DNA of 35,187 nt from Streptococcus pseudopneumoniae (GCF_001072375.1 NZ_JVKV01000103.1:1-35187); one strand, 5' to 3'; numbered from the stretch's first letter, positions 1 through 11,291 are shown. Numbers and translations are program-made. Notes: generated from the letters alone by a model not told the origin.

Positions 1-3000
1 AAGTTACAGTTTCTTCAAGATTTTCTTGAGTGACTGTCTTAGAAGCAACACTTCCTTTATCAGCGTAGTAGCCTGTCAAACCAGGTGTTGGAACTGCATC
101 ATAGTTATCCTTATTCGATGCCCATGGTGCATCAGGGTTAAGAACTTTACCTGTAACTTTATCAAGATTTAAGGTACGTGTCCATTGTGCATTTTGAACA
201 TTATCAGCTGGGGCAGTTGCCTTACCGTCTGATACCACATAATGAACAGTTGATGTTACATCTTTCTTCCATTGATCTGTCGCAGGGTATTTTGGACTGT
301 CTGGATCATTTGGATTGATTGGATCTGTTGGATTATGTGGATCGTTTGGTCCAACTGGAGTTACATCGTGTTTTAATTTAACTACGAATTCTTGATCAAT
401 GTTTTCGTCGTCATCAAATTTCTTTTGATCTGCAGTTGAGTTTGTGAAACCATCTTCTACAAGTTTGTAACCTTTATTAACAAAATCAGTAATCTTAGCT
501 TCAGTTGAGTAGTTAATGGCTTCACCAGCTGTACCTTCAACTTCATCTTTTGCTAATTCCTTATTATTAGCACTTGTATCAATGTATTTAACAATAGCTT
601 TTTGTTGTACTTTTTTATAAACAACAACTGTTTCGTATGTACCCAAATCAGACTTAGCTACAATATTGCGCCAATAAGTTTCTGAAACGGTACGTTTACC
701 TGCTTGAACATCAATAAGCGTTTCTGGTGCATTGCTTGAATCATATGAAACAGAAACTGAATCAGCGTTAGCCCCAGCTTTTAATCCAGGAACATTACTT
801 GACTTGATTTCTGCTTTATAGCCTTGGAGTTTTGGCGAAGCGATAGTACCATAATTATAGGTACCTGAATTTGTTCCATCTTCTTTCCAACCTGTATCAG
901 CGATGTTATCTCCATCGACATCAGAAATGTGATACTTCGCTTTACTATAAGCTGCTAAGAATTCATCACCATTTCTAACGCTTGAATTTCTTAAAATATT
1001 TTCGAAGCCTTCTTTATCGATTGAGACATCCAAAGTACGGTTCCATTCTGATGACTGGATAACATCTTCTTTAACTGGAGTTCCATCTTCGTACACATAT
1101 TTGATGATATTTTTATGAACACCAGTCGGGTTGATTTTAGTACCATTTGAAACCCAAATGTTTTGACGGTTATGATCAACAGGGTCAATACCATAGGTTC
1201 TATCTGTAGCGCTTACCCCACCAGAAGAAGAGCCTGTTTGAACAGATGCAGCGTTAGCAGGTTGAATATCTGTTCTTCCACTTATGAAACCAGCGATTGA
1301 CATTGAACCGCTCCGTATATTAGTCCAAACAGAACTTTGTTTATCTTTAGTTTGTTGATCTCTACCATCTTTATTCATAGAATAGACGGTATAAGTTCCA
1401 ACAGTAGAGCCACCGTTCCGACTAGCTGGACCGTTAAATTCGATTCTGTTTCCAGACGCTTGTGTTTTATCTGAGATATAAAGGATGTTTCCGTGTCCAA
1501 TATCCTGTGGGTTGTTCCCTTGAGGAATAGATACTGGTAATTTACCCGTAATTTCCCCTGCTGAAAGACCTTGTGAGTTTGTATATCTCATGAAGGATAC
1601 ATAAAGTGGGTTATTGAACTGGAAGACAGTATTCTTACTTGAACCCAAGGCTACGGAAATCAACTCCGCATAGAAGTTGGTATTATCATCTCGGATATCT
1701 ACGATAGAACCCTTATTAGCTTGGAAAAGTGGCTCAGACTTAGTACCATTCTGAGAACCAAGTGAAATGACATCATCCCAGTCATTGTTGCCACGATTGT
1801 CCATTTGCACACGGAAAGTCGCAAAGTCATCTACTAAGATTTTACCATTTTCATTGAGGCCGATATAGTTGTAACCATCGTAACTACCCGAAGGTGCACC
1901 ACCGTTCTTACCTTTACCATCTGAATGGAAGGTATTTGTCGAATGTTTACCAAAGGCTACTCTTGAATCATTACCGAAATCAAGTGCTACACCGCGTCCT
2001 CTATTTTCAAAGCGAACTTTTGAATTTTGACCTGTGACAAGTTCTGAGTTATTACCCATCATAATCCCATCACGGCCATTAAACTCAAAGGTACCTTCTT
2101 CACCAATAAGAACACGGCTAGGGCCATTTTTACGACCATGGTTACCTGCACCGTAACCACCGAAACGATTCTTATCGTTAACTCCATCCCCTGGACGGTC
2201 TATACCAATTGAAATACCTTGACCGATACTAGTATTTAAGACTAACTTAGAGCCTTTACCAGTTTCTACGGTACCACTATCAGCCATGAAAATACCAGCA
2301 TTATGGTAGCGAGCATTATCAGTTCGGTTGTCAGTGTTCATGTTGATAGTAAGACTACCTTTATCTTTTACACTGACTTTAGCTCCACTTTCAAGAGTAA
2401 TAGCATCCCCTTGAGAAGAGCGATTAAGCGTTAAACTAGCTCCCTCAGCAACTGTTACAGATTTGGCATCGTGAATATTTGACTCACGACGTTGATCTGA
2501 ACGGCCAACCGCGCCAACATTACGTTGTACGTATTGTGTTTGACCGTTTGCTGCTTGGTAACTGTCACTTACTGTTGATGTTGTATTCCCTTTGATAACG
2601 ACATTTGTGTTACCACCACCACCATAAAGTGATGAACCAACACTGGTTACGTTGTCAAAAGTGACAGTATTTGAACCGCTAGTTCTTGATAGTTCAATTG
2701 GACCTCTAGAGTTTGCTGAAGCAATCTTAAGATTTTTGAGGTTTAGTTCCCAGCTAGCTCCTGTCAACTCCAAAGTGTGTGACAAAAGTTCAAGACGAGC
2801 GTTTTCATTTTTACCTTGGATAGTAACTGGACGTGATGGTGCACTAATGGTAGTTCTACGGTCTACAGAACCAGGATTTCGGCCATCTGTGTTTCCATTA
2901 TCACCTTGAGCAACGACATCACCATTTACAGTGATTTCGTTGACATTTCCATCCTCTAAGGCTGAAACAAACTCACTCCAATTTGATACTTCACGTTTAT

Positions 3001-3526
3001 TTTCTGAAGTAGCTCGACGTGTACGTGTTGAACGGCGTGCTTCAGTTGGAGCTGGAGCTTTATCAGTAGATTTACCATCTTTTTCAGCAACTTCAGCTTT
3101 ATCAGTAGACTTACCATCTTTTTCAGCAACTTCAGCTTTACCTTCAGTTGTTTTTGCCGTATCTTCACTTGATACCTTAGCTGATTCTTCTTTATCAGCT
3201 TTTGGCTTTTCAGTTGTTTCTGGTGTTACAACAGCTTTATCTACAAGTGTAGAATTTGACTCAGAAGTTTCTGAAGCTTCAGCAGGTTTTTCAACTACTG
3301 CAGGTTTTGATTCAGAAGTTTCTGACACTGAAGATTCCGACGTACTAGTTGAACTATCTGGACTAGCAGATACTACGGAAGGGGACAAAGTTTCTGAAAC
3401 ATTTGTCTCATCAGCGCTAGCGACTTGCCCACTCAAAAAGAAGGCAGTTCCTAAAAGAACAGACGCTAAACCAAAGCTATACTTACGTAAAGAAAAGCGT
3501 TGGCGTTCATTAAAATGATACTTCAT
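1..3526 (-). CDS. YSIRK-type large surface adhesin, partial (C-terminus beyond window)
   Basis: This open frame runs without a stop from an ATG at 3526 to the window edge, giving 1175 codons of a longer gene. An AAGGAG site lies 7 bases before the ATG. Residues 1-40 form a YSIRK-class signal peptide with the core FSLRKYSFGLASVLLG, ending near QVASADE. Residues 40-190 are a Ser/Thr/Glu/Lys-rich linker with a 13-residue tandem repeat and a basic RRSTRTRRAT stretch. Residues about 190-720 are Asn/Gly-rich and repetitive, as in the pectate-lyase-like (beta-helix) adhesive domains of streptococcal surface proteins. Mucin-binding-type repeats follow near 800 and 970-1060, then a Pro/Asn/Asp-rich spacer and a Mub B2-like module (QWKKDVTSTVHYVVSDG) from about 1080. 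An LPXTG anchor is expected beyond the window but is not visible. The likely role is adhesion to host glycans; the ligand is unknown. Confidence 0.88.
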   Translation of the reverse strand, partial: MKYHFNERQRFSLRKYSFGLASVLLGTAFFLSGQVASADETNVSETLSPSVVSASPDSSTSTSESSVSETSESKPAVVEKPAEASETSESNSTLVDKAVVTPETTEKPKADKEESAKVSSEDTAKTTEGKAEVAEKDGKSTDKAEVAEKDGKSTDKAPAPTEARRSTRTRRATSENKREVSNWSEFVSALEDGNVNEITVNGDVVAQGDNGNTDGRNPGSVDRRTTISAPSRPVTIQGKNENARLELLSHTLELTGASWELNLKNLKIASANSRGPIELSRTSGSNTVTFDNVTSVGSSLYGGGGNTNVVIKGNTTSTVSDSYQAANGQTQYVQRNVGAVGRSDQRRESNIHDAKSVTVAEGASLTLNRSSQGDAITLESGAKVSVKDKGSLTINMNTDNRTDNARYHNAGIFMADSGTVETGKGSKLVLNTSIGQGISIGIDRPGDGVNDKNRFGGYGAGNHGRKNGPSRVLIGEEGTFEFNGRDGIMMGNNSELVTGQNSKVRFENRGRGVALDFGNDSRVAFGKHSTNTFHSDGKGKNGGAPSGSYDGYNYIGLNENGKILVDDFATFRVQMDNRGNNDWDDVISLGSQNGTKSEPLFQANKGSIVDIRDDNTNFYAELISVALGSSKNTVFQFNNPLYVSFMRYTNSQGLSAGEITGKLPVSIPQGNNPQDIGHGNILYISDKTQASGNRIEFNGPASRNGGSTVGTYTVYSMNKDGRDQQTKDKQSSVWTNIRSGSMSIAGFISGRTDIQPANAASVQTGSSSGGVSATDRTYGIDPVDHNRQNIWVSNGTKINPTGVHKNIIKYVYEDGTPVKEDVIQSSEWNRTLDVSIDKEGFENILRNSSVRNGDEFLAAYSKAKYHISDVDGDNIADTGWKEDGTNSGTYNYGTIASPKLQGYKAEIKSSNVPGLKAGANADSVSVSYDSSNAPETLIDVQAGKRTVSETYWRNIVAKSDLGTYETVVVYKKVQQKAIVKYIDTSANNKELAKDEVEGTAGEAINYSTEAKITDFVNKGYKLVEDGFTNSTADQKKFDDDENIDQEFVVKLKHDVTPVGPNDPHNPTDPINPNDPDSPKYPATDQWKKDVTSTVHYVVSDGKATAPADNVQNAQWTRTLNLDKVTGKVLNPDAPWASNKDNYDAVPTPGLTGYYADKGSVASKTVTQENLEETVT
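3061..3138 (-). repeat. Two-copy 39-bp in-frame tandem repeat in the adhesin linker
   Basis: Copies at 3061-3099 and 3100-3138 differ at one base (3071 T versus 3110 C). Each encodes 13 residues with the core EVAEKDGKSTDK. The period is a multiple of three, so copy-number change would keep the frame and alter only the length of the stalk. Confidence 0.9.
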
Positions 3527-3655
3527 TTTATTCTCCTTAAAATATTTGTAATTGTTTACATACACTAGTATACCATTTCAAATTAATTTTTCAACTATTT
3601 TTATATTTTTATCGTCTTTTAGAATTGGTTATTTGTTGTCGGAATATTTTCATCC

Positions 3656-3684
3656 ACTATAACTGTGGATTTTTTTGATAACAA
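3656..3684 (-). promoter_or_regulatory. Probable promoter of the surface adhesin
   Basis: Read on the minus strand, TTGTTA (3679-3684) and TATAGT (3656-3661) are separated by exactly 17 bases. This matches 4/6 and 5/6 of the sigma-A consensus. It would give a 5' leader of about 120 bases before the ATG at 3526. The -10 lies inside a small inverted repeat, ATCCAC/GTGGAT (3653-3670). No other good promoter was seen in the 465-base gap before liaR. Confidence 0.5.
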
Positions 3685-3851
3685 AACTATTTTTTGTAAA
3701 ACAAAAGATTTCTTGATACATTATTGCAAAAAACTTTATTATAATATGACGTGAATGTTATAGAATGTATCGTTTAGATAATCTTCCTAGTTCTTTAATA
3801 ACTTTAATCGAAACATTGTATGCCTGTTAATAGAATAAGTATTAAAAAATC

Positions 3852-3895
3852 GTAAAAACAAAATAAAATAGACCAGTTTTCCTGATCCATTTATT
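3852..3895 (-). terminator. Rho-independent terminator after liaR
   Basis: On the minus strand GGATCAG and CTGGTCT pair (two G-U) around a GAAAA loop, extended by A/T pairs on both sides and followed by a T-rich run. It lies about 100 bases past the liaR stop and before the adhesin promoter. The rest of the 3527-3992 gap shows nothing else clear. Confidence 0.6.
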
Positions 3896-3992
3896 CTGTA
3901 CTTATGAATTATATAGATACATTCTTAACTAAAAGTAAATCTTTTGAATGACTTTTGAAAAATAAACCTTGCTTTGGCTCCAAAAGATTCAT

Positions 3993-4625
3993 CTAAAAAT
4001 CCTCATGCCCTACCAAGTGATGCTGAAAGGCATATACTGCTGCCTGGGTGCGGTCGCTAACCTGAAGTTTAGCAAGGATGTTTGAAACATGAGTTTTTAC
4101 AGTTTTGAGGGAGATAAACAATTCATCTGCGATTCGCTGATTTTCATAACCCTTAGCAATTAGTTGAAGGACATCCCGTTCACGCGCAGTCAAGTCCTCA
4201 TGAAGTTCAATATGATTACGGTTGTATTCTACCTTCTTACTCACCTCTTGTTCAATAGCTAGCTCTCCAGCCGCCACCTTACGAACAGCGTGTAACAATT
4301 CATCTGCGCTCGAAGTCTTAAGCATATATCCTCTAGCCCCAGCATTCAAAACCGGCATGATTTTTTCATTGTCTAAGTAAGAGGTCACAATCAAGATTTT
4401 AGCCTCTTGCCATTCTTTGAGAATAGCAAGTGTTGCATCAATCCCATTGACTTCAGGCATGACAATATCCATGACAATCACATCTGGACGAAGCTCTAAG
4501 GCCATGGAAATTCCTTCCGCACCATTGGTTGCTTCTCCTACAACCTCTACATCATCTTGTAATTCAAAATAACTTTTTAAACCCAGACGCACCATTTGGT
4601 GGTCATCTACCAATAATAGTTTCAT
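3993..4625 (-). CDS. liaR: LiaR-type response regulator (NarL/LuxR family)
   Basis: This 210-residue regulator has a receiver domain at 1-120, with DD at 7-8, phospho-acceptor Asp53 in VIVMDIVMP and Lys103. A LuxR-type helix-turn-helix follows at about 145-205 (LTARERDVLQLIAKGY, then ISLKTVKTHVSNILAKL). It is the third gene after liaF and liaS with an 11-base gap to liaS, so it belongs to the LiaFSR envelope-stress system. LiaFSR systems in Firmicutes respond to lipid II-binding antibiotics and membrane damage; LiaR is the DNA-binding output. No truncation or missing catalytic residue was seen. Confidence 0.93.
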   Translation of the reverse strand: MKLLLVDDHQMVRLGLKSYFELQDDVEVVGEATNGAEGISMALELRPDVIVMDIVMPEVNGIDATLAILKEWQEAKILIVTSYLDNEKIMPVLNAGARGYMLKTSSADELLHAVRKVAAGELAIEQEVSKKVEYNRNHIELHEDLTARERDVLQLIAKGYENQRIADELFISLKTVKTHVSNILAKLQVSDRTQAAVYAFQHHLVGHEDF

Positions 4626-4636
4626 CTTACTTCCTC

Positions 4637-5635
4637 TTATCTATCCAAATCAAGCAAGGGAATGCGGATATCCACTGCCAAACCTTGCTTGGGAGCTGTT
4701 AATAATTGTAAAGTTCCAGCCATATCTTCCACTCGTTCTTTGATATTGCGTAAACCATAGCTTAATTCATCAACATCATCTAGCTGAAAACCACGCCCAT
4801 TGTCTGCGACCTTCAACTGTAATTCCGTTTCCGTTTGATAAAGGTAAACATCTAGACATGAAGCTTGTGCATGCCGAAGTGTATTACTAATCAATTCTTG
4901 GACAATTCGGAAGACATGCTCCTCAATCTTTTTAGGTAGTTCGTATACCTGATATTTAAAGCTGACTTTGAGCTCACTTTTTTCTTCTAGCTCTTTGAGG
5001 AGTAGCTGAATCCCCTCCACCAAGCTTTTTTGTTCCAGTTCAATTGGTCGTAAATGCAAAAGAAGAATGCGCAAGTCTCTTTGAGCTGTCTCTAAAATGG
5101 CAGTCACACTTTGGAGTTGTGTTTGCATCTTCTCGCGGTCTAATTTAGAAGCTTGTTGGCTGAGCCCAGATAAAATCATATGGGCAGCAAAAATTTCTTG
5201 GCTGACCGTATCATGCAAGTCACGTGCGATTCGCTTGCGCTCCTTTTCAACAATTTCTTCTTCCTTGACCAAGGCCTGATTGTCCGCTTTTTGAATAGCT
5301 TCTGTCAACAAACCGAGCTTTCCTGACAAATTTCTAAAACTTGCGTCTAAGTCAGCATCTCCCAGACTTTCAATATCTTTGCCAGCTAGGAGACGTTTGA
5401 GATTTGCTTGGATTCTTCTCTTTGAAATTTCGTCAACCATTGTCCAGAATAGGACTAATAAAAAGGCTAGGGCAAGACTAAACATCAGGGCTAGAAAAAG
5501 GACTTTTTCTGTCTTTTCTAGATCCTGAAAAAGAGAAGTCCACTCCAAATCCAAGATCTTAAAAATGCTTCGAAATAGAAAAGCAACAAAGAGAAATGAG
5601 GTGAGACCAATTAAAATATAGGGTTGTTTTTTCAT
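4637..5635 (-). CDS. liaS: LiaS-type sensor histidine kinase
   Basis: This 332-residue membrane kinase has two N-terminal membrane segments (about 7-25 and 46-68) with a very short extracellular loop, typical of intramembrane-sensing kinases. A HAMP-like linker and coiled coil follow. The HisKA_3 motif is RIARDLHDTVSQEIFAAHM, with phospho-acceptor His141. The ATPase domain has an N box (QELISNTLRHA) and G boxes (DNGRGF, YGLRNIKERV). Its start overlaps the liaF stop by 4 bases, so the genes are translationally coupled. With so little extracellular sequence it probably does not sense a ligand directly; in characterised systems LiaF restrains LiaS. Confidence 0.93.
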   Translation of the reverse strand: MKKQPYILIGLTSFLFVAFLFRSIFKILDLEWTSLFQDLEKTEKVLFLALMFSLALAFLLVLFWTMVDEISKRRIQANLKRLLAGKDIESLGDADLDASFRNLSGKLGLLTEAIQKADNQALVKEEEIVEKERKRIARDLHDTVSQEIFAAHMILSGLSQQASKLDREKMQTQLQSVTAILETAQRDLRILLLHLRPIELEQKSLVEGIQLLLKELEEKSELKVSFKYQVYELPKKIEEHVFRIVQELISNTLRHAQASCLDVYLYQTETELQLKVADNGRGFQLDDVDELSYGLRNIKERVEDMAGTLQLLTAPKQGLAVDIRIPLLDLDR

Positions 5636-6330
5636 CCTCTCACCACCTCAACATCTCCAATCATGGTTGTCAAAAGTACCTTAACACTCTTAGGACTCTT
5701 GAGATAATCTCTGGTTTCTTGATGAAATTGCTCATTACGTAAAGCACGTTTAGGCTGGTCAAAAAAGGTTAAGTCTCCATACAGAGAATTGACACTAAGA
5801 CTGACTTCAACATCTACTGGTACAATAATTCTAGTCGTACCCACCAGTTTTCTCAAGATGATGACATTATCATGATTGCTCAAAATCACGTGCTCTAGAT
5901 GAATGGTATCTTTCCCCATGAGACGAAAAAGGTTGATATCATCAAAGCGGCAAGTCTGGTAGCTTGAGAAGTGGTGTAGATTCCCAAACCAGCGATTTTT
6001 CTCCCTCTTCACCGTCACTACTTCTTCAAAAATCAGATTGGTATCTTCTCTTTCCTGGTTCATCATAGGATAAAGTAAGAACAGGCTATATATCAAGGCC
6101 ACAAAGATAGCCATAATAACAAAAGGATTGAGCATGATGATAAAGAAAAATAGGATGCTCACTGCCACTAATATAAGGTTATTTCCCTGTCTTCCAGTGT
6201 AGTATCGAATCAGCAGTAAAAACAAGAGCAAGATCAGCAGAAAACGGGAAAAATGCTCTGATACCATCATAATCAGAGCTCCTGTTAATAAACAAGCTTC
6301 AATAAATAGAAAAATTTGAAATTTTCGCAT
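5632..6330 (-). CDS. liaF: LiaF-type membrane inhibitor of the LiaSR system
   Basis: This 232-residue protein has three or four hydrophobic helices in the first 100 residues, including short loops such as YYTGRQGN, then a soluble domain ending GDVEVVRG. The C-terminal half (from about 115, with ILRKLVGTTRIIVPVDVEVSL and YGDLTFFD) matches the LiaF-like C-terminal fold. LiaF proteins act in the membrane as negative regulators of LiaS. It is the first gene of liaF-liaS-liaR. An AGAGGA site lies 8 bases before the ATG, and an extended -10 at 6351-6359 gives a very short leader. Confidence 0.9.
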   Translation of the reverse strand: MRKFQIFLFIEACLLTGALIMMVSEHFSRFLLILLLFLLLIRYYTGRQGNNLILVAVSILFFFIIMLNPFVIMAIFVALIYSLFLLYPMMNQEREDTNLIFEEVVTVKREKNRWFGNLHHFSSYQTCRFDDINLFRLMGKDTIHLEHVILSNHDNVIILRKLVGTTRIIVPVDVEVSLSVNSLYGDLTFFDQPKRALRNEQFHQETRDYLKSPKSVKVLLTTMIGDVEVVRG

Positions 6331-6350
6331 GTATCCGTCCTCTCTATTTT

Positions 6351-6359
6351 ATTGTATCA
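6351..6359 (-). promoter_or_regulatory. Extended -10 promoter of liaFSR
   Basis: The minus strand reads TGATACAAT, an extended -10 (TGn plus TACAAT), 21 bases before the liaF ATG. A -35 is weak. The promoter sits between the fni terminator and liaF, so the lia genes form their own transcription unit. Confidence 0.6.
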
Positions 6360-6392
6360 CAAAACCAAAAAGTCACATCAGTCTGAGGAATG

Positions 6393-6420
6393 ATAAAAAG
6401 ATCGGGACTAAAATCCCGAC
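6393..6420 (-). terminator. Terminator of the mevalonate operon
   Basis: Minus-strand GTCGGGA-loop-TCCCGAT hairpin followed by CTTTTTATC, starting 5 bases after the fni stop. It is related in sequence to the hairpins after aliA and after glnQ (see findings). Confidence 0.85.
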
Positions 6421-6424
6421 CTCC

Positions 6425-8403
<1,979 letters not shown>

Positions 8404-8417
<14 letters not shown>

Positions 8418-9357
8418 CTTGGCTCAAATCCTTTGTTTTTGAAACGATTAAGCGATAGCGTTGACCTAAGAGTTCTGATAGATGTTCCAAGTCTTTTTCT
8501 AAACAAAGAACCTTTACATTAGGCCCCGCATCCATGGTAAAGTAGCAAGCTTCTCCTTGTTCTCTAAGCTGACGAACGAAATCCATAGCCTCATAACTCG
8601 CATCTGTCAAGTAAGAGAAGGATGGAGTTGCAGTCTTTGTCGTAGCATGCATAGCGAGAGCATTTTTCTCTGTTAATTCTCCAACCTTCTCAAAGTCGTT
8701 TTCCTTGAGGTAGACCAGCATATCCTTGTAGTCTTGTTCAGACTGACGAATCCACTCATCAAATGTTGTCGAAGTTTCCACACAGAGTTTCATGCCATCT
8801 CGACTAGAGATTGGTTTTTTCTGGTCTTCCAAGACCAGCATAATCATAGCTAGTTTCAAATCAGTTTCGACAGGATAGATTTCTCCACTATCCTTGTCCC
8901 AAGCTGCCAAAGGTCCATAAAAACTACGAGATGAAGAACCAGATGCGAACTTAGCTTCCAAAGCTAATTCTTTACAATCTAGCCCTAATTGGAAATAGGC
9001 ATTGCAGGCTTTGACCAGGGCAGATAAGCCACTGGAACTTGAAGAAAGACCTGCCGCTGTTGGCATATTATTCTTGGTATCGATACGAACAAAACCTGCT
9101 CCTTCAGGACGGTAGCGGTCAATGATTTTACTCATTTTGACATGCTCAGCTTCGTTTTGCAACTGACCATTGATGTAAAACTCATCTGTCCTAGCATCTG
9201 CTGGCAAAGGTGAAAGTGTCGTCTCCGTATACATATTTTCTAAAGTCAGAGAGATACTGCTAGTTGCAGGAACCATCTCTTTTTCTTTTTTCTTACCCCA
9301 ATATTTGATAATAGCGATATTGGCATAGGAACGTACTGTTACAGGCTTTCGATCCAT
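8404..9357 (-). CDS. mvaD: Diphosphomevalonate decarboxylase
   Basis: This 317-residue GHMP-superfamily enzyme makes isopentenyl diphosphate by ATP-driven decarboxylation of diphosphomevalonate. Diagnostic blocks are SYANIAIIKYWGKK near 10-23, the Ser-rich nucleotide loop NNMPTAAGLSSSSSGLSAL near 95-113, FASGSSSRSFYGPLA near 136-150, and the C-terminal FTMDAGPNVKVLCL with the catalytic Asp. No key residue is missing. Its start lies within the end of mvaK1 (19-base overlap). Confidence 0.96.
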
Positions 9358-10217
9358 GTCTGAACAGCTCCTTTCTCTTCTAATCTCTCTGCGAATTCTT
9401 GTGCTTGACTGACATTAGCAACCAAGGCGATGATGCAGCCTCCTAGACCACCACCACTCATCTTGGCACCTAAAGCGCCATGTTCGAGAGCAGTTTCAAC
9501 CAAGGCATCTGCCTCAGGGCTACTAACTCCGATTTCTTTTAGATTTCCATGAGCTTTGGTTAGAATTTCTCCCAGCTTCACGGCATCTTTTGTTTTTATC
9601 GCTTCTTCTGCTTCTTGGGTCAACTCTCCTAGCGCATGCAAGAATGGTAAGGCATCCTTGCCCTTGCTCTGCACGACTTGGATAGCTTCACGAGTATGTC
9701 CATAGACTCCTGTATCTGCAATGACCAGATAAGCTGATAAATCCATGGTTAATTCTTCAAAACCAACATTCTTGATAAAACGAATAGGTTGGTCACTAAG
9801 ACAGGTCTTGGCATCCAAACCACTAGGATTCATATGGGCAATCATCTCCGCCCGATTGACCAAAATCTCTAACACGTCATGTGGAAGTTCCGCTTGGTAA
9901 TAATCAAATACCGCTCGAATGGCTGCAATGCTAATGGCTGCTGAAGACCCCATTCCCCGCTTTTCCGGAATAGCCGAGTCAATTTGACAACGGATGCAAG
10001 CATCTTTGATATTTAGATACTCGAGAGAAGCATACACAGCCATAGACAAGGTGTCCTCTTCAAAAAGACGCCATGGTGTCGCTGCTGGAACTACCCTACA
10101 AGTCACTTCAACCTCTAAAAGAGGCAAAGAAATGGCTGGGTAGCCATAAACCACTGCATGCTCTCCGATTAAGATAATTTTACTATGTGCCTGACCGACA
10201 CCAACTTCTTTTGTCAT
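9339..10217 (-). CDS. mvaK1: Mevalonate kinase
   Basis: This 292-residue GHMP kinase phosphorylates mevalonate, the first step of this four-gene operon. The N-terminal GQAHSKIILIGEHAVVYGYPA, the ATP loop KRGMGSSAAISIA (GMGSSAA at 88-94) and the C-terminal KMSGGGLGGCIIAL are clear family signatures. Characterised streptococcal mevalonate kinases are feedback-inhibited by diphosphomevalonate; this is family knowledge, not visible here. The ATG at 10217 follows AGGA with a short spacing. HMG-CoA synthase and reductase, needed upstream, are not in the window. Confidence 0.95.
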   Translation of the reverse strand: MTKEVGVGQAHSKIILIGEHAVVYGYPAISLPLLEVEVTCRVVPAATPWRLFEEDTLSMAVYASLEYLNIKDACIRCQIDSAIPEKRGMGSSAAISIAAIRAVFDYYQAELPHDVLEILVNRAEMIAHMNPSGLDAKTCLSDQPIRFIKNVGFEELTMDLSAYLVIADTGVYGHTREAIQVVQSKGKDALPFLHALGELTQEAEEAIKTKDAVKLGEILTKAHGNLKEIGVSSPEADALVETALEHGALGAKMSGGGLGGCIIALVANVSQAQEFAERLEEKGAVQTWIESL

Positions 10218-10286
10218 TTAATCCTACTATCAGACGAAAACCGTCTTTTTCTAGATAAAATTTAGAACTTTATTCCTTTCTATTTT

Positions 10287-10292
10287 ATTATA
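10287..10292 (-). promoter_or_regulatory. Probable -10 of the mevalonate operon
   Basis: A perfect minus-strand TATAAT lies 70 bases before the mvaK1 ATG, just past the choline-binding-protein terminator. No convincing -35 was seen. The leader has a small AGACG/CGTCT hairpin (about 10235-10250). Confidence 0.45.
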
Positions 10293-10302
10293 TTTTCACA
10301 AA

Positions 10303-10332
10303 AAAAGCGATTGTTTCCTTTCACAATCGCTT
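10303..10332 (-). terminator. Terminator of the choline-binding protein gene
   Basis: Perfect 10-bp stem, AAGCGATTGT (10305-10314) and ACAATCGCTT (10323-10332), with an 8-base loop. On the minus strand it is followed by a run of T, directly after the stop at 10340. Confidence 0.9.
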
Positions 10333-10339
10333 GTTTTCA

Positions 10340-11272
10340 TTACTGTACCCACTCGCCATTATAATTAACGTAGTAGCCACCTACTGTAGTATTCACAGCT
10401 AAGGCACCTGAACTATAGGCATAGTACCATTTACCATTAGCTTGGAACCAACCTGTCACCATAGCTCCTGACGAACGGAGGTAATACCAAGTATTATCGA
10501 CATAAATCCAGCCAGTTTTCATATCACCATTTTGAGAATCTAGGTAATACCAAGTTGAACCATCTAGATACCAACCTGTCGCCATTGCTCCTGATGAACG
10601 GAGATAGTACCACTTGTTACCAAGATATTGCCAACCAGTTTGCATTGCAGCAGTTGTTGGATCGAGGTAGTACCAAGCTGAACCATCATTTATCCAACCT
10701 GCACGTCTTTCACCACCAATAAAGTTTTCTCCATTAATTTCAGTTTTAGCTAGATAATACCAATTAGACTGATCATAAAGCCAACCTGTCTCTAAAGAAT
10801 GATTCTGATTAAAGTAATAGTTCGTGTAATAACGCTTCTCTTCTTTGTCTTCACGTTTTTCCCCGTACTTTCTTCCAACACTGTCTTTAGTTTTAATCTC
10901 TAATGCTTTCCAACCAACAAACTCTTGTAGCACTCCATTCTGATCGAAGTAGTACCACTCTGACTTTGGAAAACCTTCTAATCTCACACCATTAGGGTAA
11001 GGACCAATTGTACTACCTTTAGATGGAAACGGGATATATTGCCAGCCGACAACCATCTCTCCAGATAAAGGATCAAAATAATAGTACTTACCATCAATCA
11101 CTCGCCAGGCCTTTTCTTTGATATCACCCTTCTTGTAGTAGGTTCTACCATTTTCTTGAACAAATTTCCAACCTTCTGAATCCGAATCATCCGCAAATAC
11201 TGTACTTGTTGCTAACAGACTTAAGAAAAATACTGCTAGTCCAGCTTGCATCATTTTTTTCAAAAATTTCAT
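10340..11272 (-). CDS. cbpC: CbpC/CbpF-type choline-binding surface protein
   Basis: I place the start at 11272 (310 residues). A GGAGG site (11281-11285) lies 8 bases before it, and a near-consensus promoter overlaps any longer start. Residues 1-27 are a signal peptide ending STVFA. The rest is almost entirely GW/YY choline-binding repeats: atypical modules with insertions (such as GWQYIPFPSKGSTIGPYPNG) in the first half, then regular modules such as TGWQYLGNKWYYLRSSGAMA. The protein would sit on phosphocholine of teichoic acids. It has no separate catalytic domain. The closest remembered relatives are pneumococcal CbpC and CbpF; CbpF is reported to modulate the autolysin LytC. The neighbouring ritR also matches the pneumococcal cbpC setting. 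Which paralogue it is remains uncertain. Confidence 0.85.
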   Translation of the reverse strand: MKFLKKMMQAGLAVFFLSLLATSTVFADDSDSEGWKFVQENGRTYYKKGDIKEKAWRVIDGKYYYFDPLSGEMVVGWQYIPFPSKGSTIGPYPNGVRLEGFPKSEWYYFDQNGVLQEFVGWKALEIKTKDSVGRKYGEKREDKEEKRYYTNYYFNQNHSLETGWLYDQSNWYYLAKTEINGENFIGGERRAGWINDGSAWYYLDPTTAAMQTGWQYLGNKWYYLRSSGAMATGWYLDGSTWYYLDSQNGDMKTGWIYVDNTWYYLRSSGAMVTGWFQANGKWYYAYSSGALAVNTTVGGYYVNYNGEWVQ

Positions 11273-11291
11273 TCTTGTTTCCTCCAAAATG

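Noticed and set aside
2931..3518. Plus-strand open frame of 195 codons opposite the adhesin linker
   Set aside because: It is the antisense of a Ser/Thr/Glu/Lys-rich repeat region, which leaves frames open by composition; no ribosome-binding site, and it reads out of the adhesin promoter side.
3653..3676. ATCCAC/GTGGAT hairpin followed by T7 on the plus strand
   Set aside because: It looks like a terminator, but no plus-strand gene ends there; on the minus strand it coincides with the adhesin promoter.
10340..10720. Near-repeats about 125 bases apart in the choline-binding protein gene
   Set aside because: They are the coding sequence of choline-binding modules, not an independent repeat element.
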